Source: Anisodus tanguticus
Lineage: Eukaryota; Streptophyta; Magnoliopsida; Solanales; Solanaceae
Direction: 5' to 3'
NCBI GenBank assembly: GCA_034509755.1
Contig: CM067550.1
Span: 1,047,001-1,111,000 of the forward strand
Length of the DNA stretch: 64,000 bases
Positions 21,424-31,234 of this stretch are shown here, in pieces. The notes under the pieces were generated by a model, which was not told the origin of the DNA, did not search any database, and saw only the letters and a program-made list of their open reading frames with translations. Each line of letters begins with the position of its first letter. Within the stretch, counting starts at the first letter, position 1. Both the position numbers and the translations under genes were made by a program.

Positions 21424-22512
21424 AAGTGGGAGATTGAAAGTATATGTATGTTCTAGAGACAATCTGTATTAGGACAAATGTACTTTATACACATTTGTAT
21501 TATTATTAATGAAGATTAATATTTTGCCATTTGCAATTATTGAATTATTAATTGATTGTTTATAATATTCTATAATATGCATCCCTAGAAGTTACGTTGT
21601 TATTAATAGTGTGAGATATTAATATTATAACGTAACTCTTAAAATAGCCTCGACTAATGATCATCGAGAATGAGATATCGATGATATGTGATAAGTCGGC
21701 ATGTTGTCTGCATCACATCCTTAGAGAATGTAGTATGTCTCACCTACTACGAGTAATGACTACTTGTGATGGACACATGGATACTTTGGAAGTACTGGTA
21801 TACCCTGCTGATATACTGTTTGTTACACTTGTCTAAAGTATGATCAATGTGTGGGAGATAGAAGTCCTTAGACTTGAGGTCAATACGCACCTTGTCTACA
21901 AAGTAATGTACCTTGATCCTGTCCTAAGCTCAAATGCCTTATAGGTTGAGATACAGCTTGTATTGGGTACATTACGATGTGGATTAAATGTGGTAGTTGA
22001 GCCAAGATTAGGATTCATTCATCGAATGTATATTCGAGAGAACACTCAGATTCTCAATGATATTAGGTTGACTAAGTCGTTGGCCAACGCAATAGACATG
22101 TTTAGAATATGGTCTAGTTGTCAACTAATATAGATGAGATACATGATTAAGCCATTTGGATAGACATTTGACAAATCCTAAGCTTGATCGGGTGTGTCGT
22201 GAATGAAAGGATTTTATCTTACCACATAGAGGTTAAGTTTACCGGATTCGTGTAAACGTACTTTACATATTAAGTTCATCTTGCGGAGCCGTCTAGGAGT
22301 TCCGCGTAGACCTTAATTTGATTAATGTCGATATGTGAAGGCCTGTATGGTGACTATGTCGATTGTCCTTTCGATCTAAGGATGTATTGAGAGAATATTA
22401 AATATTTGATTTAAAATTAAGATATTTAAATGAATAATGATTGTTTTAATTAAGTCAAAATTGGATTTTAAATTTAATTAAGAATGTGCAGAAAATAAAT
22501 TGAGACAGTACA
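21424..22512 (+). mobile_element. Copia-2 polypurine tract and LTR, copy 2
   Basis: AAGTGGGAGAT (21424-21434) is a polypurine tract directly before TGAAAGTATATG, as expected for a 3' LTR. The copy aligns with copy 1 to GAGACAGTACAGG and then reads TGAACAGT instead of AACACGTCAAG, a variant also present in copy 4. Confidence 0.88.
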
Positions 22513-25435
22513 GGTGAACAGTAGCTGCGTTTTGGTGATTTTCTTCCAATCTTCCCTTCTTTGATATTTGTTCTTGTTGTTATTATTTCTTCGTGTTTGG
22601 CGTTGATGTTGTAGCCATTTTGGAGAATACTTTGTTAAAAAAAAATCTGTTCGAGTCGGGTCAGAATCCGGGCCGGGTCTGTTTCCGGGTCGGGCAGAAT
22701 CCGAGTCCAAAATCCGAAAGTCAGTAAACTCCTATCAATTCCTTTGTGTTTCTTTATGTGTTTATGTGCTTGATTACAACATGTTATTATGTTTTGAACC
22801 GATTTAGTTATGTTTCAAGTGGATTAACATGTTTAGGATCAGTCTTGAGATTTTCTTTCAAATTTTAAGATGATTCTTTGTGTTACTTGCTTATTGTTAC
22901 CTTCTTCTACCTTGCCGCCATTGTTGCTATTGTTCCTTACTCTGTTGCTGATGAATGTTGTTGCACTCTGAGGCTGCTGCGACCCTACTATTTTTCTTGC
23001 CACTTTGTCGCGCGTATTGCCCTTTGTTAAGCTCCCATATTATGTTGAATGGTCTGCTGTGCTTTAGTGCAAATACTTTCTGCATTTTAAGTTTGGAATA
23101 AGTTACACTGTTGAGGCAATTGGTTGCTCTAAGTTGGTTATTTTTGAAATGATTTCTTCGTCGCACTTTGGCTGAATGGTTGCTACATCTTTGAGACTGA
23201 AAATGCCATCTTTTTGAGAAATTTTGTTGTTCTCATCTGGTTTCCAATTGCTGCATCTTTTTGCAAATGGCAGCTGCATTGTGAGACAAGCAAAGGGCTG
23301 CATTCTAAGCCTAGTTGTAGTTGTACTTTAAAGCAAGTAAATGTTGCATTCTGAGCCGAATTGCGGTAGCATTTCAAGGCATGCAGACGCTACATTTTGA
23401 GCTATGTTTTCTGCCACATTTTGAGCTTGATTAATGCTACACTTTGAGTTATGTTTCTACCACATTGAGTAAATTTGCTGCTACATTTTTACGATTTTGC
23501 TGCCGTGTTTTGGCCCGACTGATGCTGCATTTTAAGGGCTGTGCTACTGCATATTAAGGGATGTTTCTGCTGCATTTTAAGGTTTGTTTTTACTGCATTT
23601 TTAGTGCAGTTTTGCTGCATTTTAAGGGTTGTTTTTACTGCATTTTAAGTGCTGTTTTACCGCATTTTAAGGGCTGTTTTTAGTTTTTACTGCATTTTAA
23701 GGGCCACCGCTGCTGCATCTTAAGGTCCGTTTTGCTGCATTTTAGAGGGTTATTTTACTGCATTTTAAAGACTGTTTTTACTACATTTTGGGCACATTTG
23801 ATGTTTATCACTGTTGTATTTTTTAGCGAGTTCTTCGCTTGGTTTCTTGGCTAAAAACCGTCGCTTTAAGACTCATTTCTCGCAATTTGCAATATTTCTG
23901 AAATTCACTGATTTGAACATGATACTACACTGGCCGATGAAAAAATATCCGTCGATTTTTTAGGCCTCCACAGTTGTAAAGACGAAAATAAAACTTCTGG
24001 GCAAGGATGAAACTTAAATCTTTTTTCATCCGAGAGACCAACATGTTCGGTAGGCAAGACAACTAAAATGACCAACGAGTCATATGTTCGCAGCCACAAC
24101 GTGATTGGAATGTTTTCAAAATTTAAGTATGAGCACTACGTAATAAAAACATTTACTGTTTTGGATACGGACCCGAAGTTATTTATATTCAACTGTTTTC
24201 TAACCGTTTGTTCTTGACAGCTTGCAAGACATATTTATGAAAGTCAAAGAAGACAAGTTACCCCTCGGAGATGATTTATTGTTGTTTTATGTTTCTTTAA
24301 TTCAGTTTTGTTTTATTTTATATTGTAATATTTATTGTACTTGTGTAAATTATTGAAATGTTTAGAATAGGTAGACTTAGAATTAATAATCTAGAAAGAG
24401 TAGATTTAAAATCGGAAACCGCTAGTTTATCTATTTTAGGCCCGTGCTTTCAAATGTTAGTTTATTCATTTTTAGGCTCGGTTAGTTCAAATTTAGAAAC
24501 CCTCCACTAGTTATTTAATTTTTAGGCTCGTCATGCATATTCAAAATTTTCACAATAACTTTTGGTCATCTTTTATTCACTTTATTAATCACACAAATAA
24601 GTTTGTCTTTTCTGATTTGCAACTCAAAATGATTTCCAAAAAAAGAATTACTTCTTTGGCATTATAAATAATTTGCTTTTCTATCAATTGTCAAAAAATG
24701 CATGTTTTCATCCAAAATCAAACTTTACATGTATTTTTATAATCAATGCAATACAAATGGATGTTTTATCCAAAACATTATTTTGCTTGTATGGTGTAAA
24801 CAATGCAAATGCATACTTTATCCAAAAATCACTTTAGATGTATTTTATAAATAATACAATACAAATGCATGTTTTTTTCTAAAAAATCACTTTACATGTA
24901 TTTTTATAAACAATGCCATAAATGCATATCTTTTATCCCAAAAAATCAATTTTACATATAGTTGTTGAAAAATGCCATGCGTACTCTTTCCGAATTTTAT
25001 GACGAAATTCATTTCTCAAAACCGCAATCACTTTGCGAGACCTTCAAAAGAATAAATGGTAAAAATCTTTACATTGTCAAAATGCATCTTTTTATTAATT
25101 ATTTGCAAAACATCTTTTTAACTTTATATACTTTTATACATGCATTTTTCCTTTAGCATAATAATTAACCTGAATTTGATCGGATAACCGCAAGTTAGCG
25201 GATCTTAAAGGATGCCTAACCCCTTCCCTTTAGGATAATAAAGAACCCTTACCTAGAATCTCATTAGTTTTGCAGACCATAAAATCAGAGTTATTTTGCA
25301 GCATTTAGTTAACATTCAGGTGTCCTAATTCACCTTAGAATAATTAGGTGGCGACTCCTCAAAAAGCATTTTTATTAAATCCAGAGGGAATCGACGCCAT
25401 CGCGCCGCGAAGTCGCGGTAAAAAATGGGTGCGAC
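22513..25435 (+). mobile_element. Ogre-family LTR remnant (LTR-B)
   Basis: From about 23890 (GATTTGAACATGATACTACA) to its end it follows the Ogre 5' LTR (33430-34680), including GGATAACCGCAAGTTAGCGG and AGGTGGCGACTCCT. It ends GGGTGCGACA at 25435. The 5' part is different and the TGTTGACACCC start is missing, so it is a truncated or recombinant LTR. No gene is seen in it. Confidence 0.82.
23370..23810. repeat. Degenerate minisatellite in Ogre LTR-B
   Basis: About 15 imperfect copies of a roughly 25-30 bp unit around CTGCATTTTAAGGGCTGTTT. The equivalent zone of the other Ogre LTR holds an unrelated 108-bp repeat. Confidence 0.85.
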
Positions 25436-26560
25436 AACGCTGTTATTAATAGTGTGAGATATTAATATTATAACGTAACTCTTAAAATAGCCTCGACTAA
25501 TGATCATCGAGAATGGGATATCGATGATATGTGATAAGTCGGCATGTTGTCTGCATCACATCCTTAGAGGATGTAGTATGTCTCTGCTGCTACGAGTAAT
25601 GACTACTCGTGATGGACACATGGATACTTTGGAAGTATTGGTATACCCTGCTGATATACTGTTTGTTACACTTGTCTAAAGTATGATCAGCGTGTGGGAG
25701 ATAGAAGTCCTTAGACTTGAGGTCAATACGCACCTTGTCTACAAAGTAATGTACCTTGATCCTGTACTAAGCTCAAATGCCTTATAGGTTGAGATACGGC
25801 TTGTATTGGGTACATTACGATGTGGATTAAATGTGGTAGTTGAGCCAAGATTAGGATTCATTCCTCGAATGTATATTCGAGAGAACACTCAGATTCTCAA
25901 TGATATTAGGTTGACTAAGTCGTTGGCCAACACAATAGACATGTTTAGAATATGGTCAGTTGTAAACTAATATAGATGAGATACATTGATTAAGCCATTT
26001 GGATAGACATTTGACAAATCCTAAGCTTGATCAGGTGTGTCGTGAATGAAAGGATTTTATCTTACCACATAGAGGTTAAGTTTACTGAATTCGTGTAAAC
26101 GTACTTCACATATTGAGTTCGTCTTGCGGCGCCGTCTAGGAGTTCCGGGTAGACCTTAATTTGATTAATGTCGATATGTGAAGGCATGTAGGGTGACTAT
26201 GTTGATTGTCCTTTCGATCTAAGGATGTATTGAGAGAGTATTAAATATTTGATTTAGAATTGAGATATTTAAATGAATAATGATTATTTTAATTAAGTTA
26301 AAATTGGATTTTGGATTTAATTAAGAATGTGCAGAAAATAAACCGAGACAGTGCAGGAACACGTCAAGCGCCGCGGCGCCCATACCCTAGGGCCGCGTCG
26401 CTAATGACCTAATATGCCTCGATTTTTGGGTCAGGTCCAAGGTCAAACCCTAATCCGGTCTGACCTAATTTTCACCTATAAATACAGGCATTCACTTCAT
26501 TATTCATACACTTGATTTTATATCATTATTCTAAGTCTCAGAAACCAACAAATCCCTACA
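25436..26560 (+). mobile_element. Copia-2 LTR, copy 3, 5' truncated
   Basis: Joins directly to the Ogre LTR end and lacks about 160 bp of the LTR start. It is collinear with copies 1 and 2 and contains the promoter CACCTATAAATACAGGC (TATAAATA at 26477-26484). The end is ACAAATCCCTACA at 26560, after which helicase-locus sequence resumes. Confidence 0.87.
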
Positions 26561-26775
26561 TTCTGTTCATGTATATCCCTTGTACCAACTTTTTCACATT
26601 TTCCTTGTTAGTCTCAAATAAAAATAGGGAGATAAAATTAGTTTAGAAGTGTATTACATCACTTACATGGTCAAGTTTATAATGTGGTTTCTCAAATTTA
26701 ACAGGGTCAACCCAAAGTTTATCGTGTACCATTCTCTTGTTTCAACGGATCGTCAGTACATGCGAAATATCATTT
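26561..26775 (+). pseudogene. Second DEAH9/DHX35-like fragment (last intron and exon)
   Basis: Aligns with 9276-9475 through the intron (AAAATAGGGAGA, CTCAAATTTAACAG) and into the last exon from 26705: VNPKFIVYHSLVSTDRQYMR. After RNII the match ends and TAG follows. The upstream exons (8037-9275 in the other copy) are not present here. Together with 16870-16917 this marks a second, mostly deleted copy of the helicase locus. Confidence 0.85.
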
Positions 26776-27022
26776 ACTAGTACCAAACACATGACGAAAC
26801 CTCCCAGAAAAAGCATTCACGAGTACTCGACTTATTGATACATAAACATAATATTATTTTCACGAATTTAAAAGTACAAAATCAAAAAGACTACAGACAA
26901 GATGGTACTTGATGACGACTTGTTGCAATAGTTGCAACAATTAAGGACGTATTAAATAAACAAACAAACTAAGTCACACACAATAGTGTTAATTCTGTGA
27001 GACACAGAATAATACTTTTCCT

Positions 27023-29078
27023 TCAGTGACAAATACAGCGCTTACAAATAAAGGTAGTACATGTATCACAAAGACGACAAACCATGGATCTACCTGCACC
27101 CGGTCGTAACCTTGGGATGCGTCTTATCTGATCTGTAGTAATGTTGTTTGAATTCATTGCTGCACCGACAAATAATAAAAATGAACATGTATGGTCACAC
27201 TTTCACCATGATATCAGAATAATAATAACAACAAAAATAATATAGTTAGTGAATTCCCACAAATTTAGGTCTGGGGAGGATAGAGCATACACATAATAGT
27301 ATATATAGGTTGTAAAAATAAATCTTGGGCCTAACTCAACCCAAAAAGCTAACTTATAGGATGAAAATTGTCCAAATCTATATAAGGAGTCCATGTTTCC
27401 ATTTCATTATCCACGCTCTAGTTAACAATATCTGGCGTGCGGGAGAGTGTTAAGAGTCCCACATAGGATATGAAATGGGAACATGGACTCTTTATATAGA
27501 CTTGGACAATCCTCACCCTACAAGCTAGCTTTTGGGGTTGAGTTAGGACCGATATCCATTCTTTACAAAGTGAAAGCTATTTTCCAATTAATTTTACACA
27601 ATGATAATATATATTAAGAGTCATTATCAAGTTAGGGTAAGCATGTCAAGTGGGCCGGATTGAGCCATTTTAAACGTGGGTCCTACCAGACCGGTTCAGG
27701 GCAGACCGAGCCGTTCGTAAGGAGGCCGGGCTGGGACGAGCTTGGGGAGAGGAAAGGGTGTCCGACCCAGCCCCCTACCCGTGAAGGGGTACATAGTGAG
27801 CTTTCCGGGTAGGGCTTTAGATAGTGGGCTGGGCCGAGCTTTAGTTAGTTTTTTAAAAATCTAATACTAAAATATCCTCCCTCTAAAATTTTGTGTGGCT
27901 ATAAATCATTGCATAAAGATAAATGATTTTCAAGTTAAATATATTAGGAGGACAATTATGACTCCCCTAATTTTAGGATTGACTGCTATGACTTACTTTA
28001 TTGATCTTCTCAGATGCACATTCCATCATTCCATGGACGTTTTAAATTTATGTAACAACGTTTCTTACTCCGTGATAAATTAATTAAGTGTTTTATGTTT
28101 AGAGCTAAGTATTTTTTAGGAATTAACATACGAATTAATTGGCTCTGTAAAGTGTAAACCTATACGACTATACCTATGACATAGTATAGGACCCAACATA
28201 TTTCGTTAGTCACGTAATTGAAATTGATAAGCTAGGAATCGGCCACCAAAATTTAACTTCCTTTACTGCTTCAGTTAGTATATTAAATGTGAATGGTAGA
28301 GTTGAAAACGTACCAAACTATAACTGTATAAAATTGACTATAATTAATTTCCTTTTTGAACAGATTTTGAGTAAAATGACTGTACATCTAATTAATTGGA
28401 TTTATATATTTTCTCTAATAATTAAGTGAATGTTCCAAAACTATTGTTGGAATGAAAATGAAACAACATACATGCATATGATACTCAATCTATCACTATT
28501 TTTGTGTTTACAATTCTTATTTCTCATTGTCAATGCAAATTTGTACAATATAGAGTACTATTTGATAGTAAAAAATTTAGTCAGGCCGGACCACTGGCGG
28601 ACCAAGCAACCGGACTGTCCACCTTGTCCGGCCCAATCAACTAATATGTCCTACCTAGCCCAGCCCCTACCCTCTTAGTCTGGCCCGGCCCAGCCCACTT
28701 GATAGGTTTAAGTTAGGGTTAGTAAATACAAACGTGAAATATCAAGACTTGATCGATATGGAAATCAAACCTTTACTTTAGCTTATAATTAAACACTAAA
28801 TGGAAGGCTAACGAATATTATCGCTTGATAAAAAATAGGACATTGAATTAAGGAAGGAGAGAACATACTCTTAATGCCCACTATAGCTACAATATGTTAA
28901 ATATACTACTAACTTTTACTATATCAGGATATATAAGTTAAATTTTGTACCAAATAATGAGAGAAGAAATACACTTACAGTTGGAAGTCTCTGCTAACTC
29001 CCTAGCTACAACCTCAGAGCTTATCATGAAAAAAATAGCCAAAAAAAGGCCAAGAAAGAGAAGTGCCTTGGAACCCAT
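27023..29078 (-). CDS. GRP2, small secreted Cys-rich peptide of GRP origin (two exons, 78 aa)
   Basis: Exon 1 is 28979-29078 and exon 2 is 27023-27159. The donor is T|GTAAG and the acceptor GTGCAG|CA, and the 100-nt and 137-nt exons join in frame to 78 codons plus stop. The split Ser codon (T|CA) is identical to GRP3. Residues 1-25 form a signal peptide (MGSKALLFLGLF...), then ARELAETSN as in GRP proteins. The mature part is Arg-rich (RRIPRLRPGAGR) and ends in CRLCDTCTTFICKRCICH, with six Cys at 61, 64, 67, 72, 75 and 77. The Gly-Tyr-Pro repeats of the family are absent. Extracellular location is inferred, and the function is unknown. The 1.8-kb intron holds two foldback elements. No frame damage is seen. 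Confidence 0.72.
27329..27548. repeat. Foldback element in the GRP2 intron
   Basis: Arms of about 79 bp (27329-27408 and 27470-27548) are inverted copies with roughly ten differences. One arm starts CCTAACTCAACCCAAAAAGC and runs to CCATGTTTCCATTTCAT. The spacer is about 60 bp. It could be a small MITE or an inverted duplication. Confidence 0.88.
27647..28701. mobile_element. Non-autonomous hAT-like element in the GRP2 intron
   Basis: The ends are CAAGTGGGCCGG and, inverted, CAAGTGGGCTGG, each followed by GC-rich GGCCGGGCC-type sequence like that of hAT-1 and hAT-2. The interior is AT-rich without a transposase. No convincing 8-bp target duplication was found. Short direct matches AAGTTAGGGT lie on both flanks. 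Confidence 0.72.
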
Positions 29079-29156
29079 CTTTGTTTTTTCTTTTTCTCAA
29101 AGCTTAGTATGATATTTGAAAATTAAGGGATGAAGAAACTGATACATTCTTGGGCT

Positions 29157-29166
29157 CTATTTATAG
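29157..29166 (-). promoter_or_regulatory. TATA box of GRP2
   Basis: CTATAAATAG on the minus strand, 79 nt before the ATG, identical to GRP3. Conserved sequence upstream (TCTTACTATAAATAGAG context) suggests a shared ancestral promoter. Confidence 0.8.
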
Positions 29167-29716
29167 TAAGATTTGAATGCATAAATAATTGATGAGAAGA
29201 GTGGTTTCGCATACAGGGTGCAATTACTGTAGTGGACCAAAGAAAATGAACAACTTGGTCTACAAGTGGGAAGTAAAGAGAGTGGTTTCGTATTCTATAA
29301 AAAAAAAATTAAATGATTTAATAACATATATATGTTTCAACACATATCAGGTAATAGTTTGTTTAGTATAAATACTCGGCACCAGTAACATTTTGTTACC
29401 GCAAATTGAGTTCAGTGAGTAAGTTATAGGAAATTTACTAATGTGGAATTAAATTTATCCCATTATTTATGACTCGAACAATTGGGGCCCCGCTCGTCGG
29501 AAATGTCTTTTCCACACACGTGCAATCTTAGTGCCAAATATCGTAAATTTCGTTAATGAAAGAGATATTGGTACGTAAGTGAAATGTTTGAGACATAGAA
29601 TGATGGACGGTTATTGGTTAAATAACAAGTGTTCAACGTTGGTAAATGACGGAAGAATTGTGCGAAGTGTAAGATGGTACGGGTCGAAAAAGGGCTGCGG
29701 CGCCGAAGCGCCCCCC
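29167..29716. other. GRP2 upstream region
   Basis: No gene seen. GAGTGGTTTCG is present twice (about 29200 and 29280). A GC-rich spot lies at 29690-29715. Confidence 0.5.
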
Positions 29717-30466
29717 AATGTAGTTAGATTTCTTAAATGGTCATTTAACTTATAGTCATTACATCAGAAAATCACATTTCTTCTTGATTTCAACTTCATT
29801 CTAAATAGAAATATAACTTTATGAGATAATAACTACTAATTGAATGATCATCTAAGAAATCAAATCATGAGAGAGTTATTGCACGCAATAGTTAAACTAG
29901 GCGGAGAAAAGAGAATTTAATTGATTTTGATTCGTTCAAAGATCATAACATATAAATAGGTAAAAAAACTTTTATTAATTATATATGAGATATTGAATTA
30001 GCTTAATATATGATTTATTTTAAATATAACAATAAAACTTTAAGTTCAAAAGTTACTTTAAATCATGAGTTAAAACTTAATATATACTAATATGAATTAT
30101 CTTTCCGGTGTTGTTTACGAATTATTACACAAAAAACGAAATATATTCTGTTCTCAGCCAAAAAATAACACCTAAAGAATAGACTAAAGATTCCCTTATT
30201 ATAAAAAACAAAACTTAAAATACCAAGGGAGTTGGTGGCCTCCCACGGAAATTAATGAAAATGTCAAACGGTCACTTATCTTGTTGACTTGTCAAAGGCT
30301 GTTCCATTTTGTACAGCCGCCACCCCACTTGACCTATTATTAGCAGTAAATAACATTTGCGATTTACATCAAATTAACAAAATAAAATAATACTGTAGGA
30401 GGTTTACGGGTTAGGAGCATACTTATATAAAAAAGATTCTAACGAAAATTAATTGGACTGATAGAC
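29717..30466. repeat. Segmental duplication, copy A (SINE-free)
   Basis: Matches 41200-42221 over its whole length with few differences, from AATGTAGTTAGATTTCTTAA to GGACTGATAGAC. No coding region was recognised. Positions 30212-30225 (AACTTAAAATACCA) are the empty target site of the SINE present in copy B. Confidence 0.93.
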
Positions 30467-30603
30467 CTCATAAGCAATTTTTTAATGATTGAAGCTTACT
30501 TTAATGAGTGAACATTTACAACACGGACAATAATGCGAAGTCTTAAATTGATACGCTGATTGAAGGTAAATCAAAAGTATTACCTATGAGGATATTAAGA
30601 TGG

Positions 30604-31114
30604 TTAATTTCTCGAATTTATATTCGAGAGAACACTCAAATTCTCAATGATATTAGGTTGACTAAGTCGTTGACCAACGCAATAAACATATTTAGAATAT
30701 GGTCTAGTTGTCAACTAATATAGATGAGATACAATGATTAAGCCATTTGGATAGACACATGACAAATCCTAAGCTTAATCGGGTGTGTCTTAAATGAAAT
30801 GATTTTATCTTACCACATAGATGTTAAGGTTACTGGATTCGTGTAAACGTACTTCACATATTGAGTTCGTCTTGCGGCGCCATCTAGGAGTTCCGCGTAG
30901 ACCTTAATTTGACTAATGTCGATATTTGAAGACCTGTAGGGTCACACTATGTCGTTTGTCCTTTCGATCTAAGGATGTATTGAGAGAGTATTAAATATTC
31001 GATTTAGAATCGAGATATTTAAATGAATAATGATTATTTTAATTAAGTCAAAATTAGATTTTGGATTTAATTAAGAATGTGCAGAAAATAAATCGAGACA
31101 GTGCGGGTGAACAG
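30604..31114 (+). mobile_element. Copia-2 LTR, copy 4, 5' truncated
   Basis: Starts within the LTR at the CGAATTTATATTCGAGAGAA palindrome and runs to GTGCGGGTGAACAG, the copy-2 variant ending. The Ogre LTR begins immediately afterwards. Confidence 0.87.
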
Positions 31115-31196
31115 TGTTGACACCCATTTTTGTCCCATCTTTTCTGAATTTGTTTGCAATTTTAAATACTTTTAACACTTCAAAATAATTTTAATT

Positions 31197-31234
<38 letters not shown>

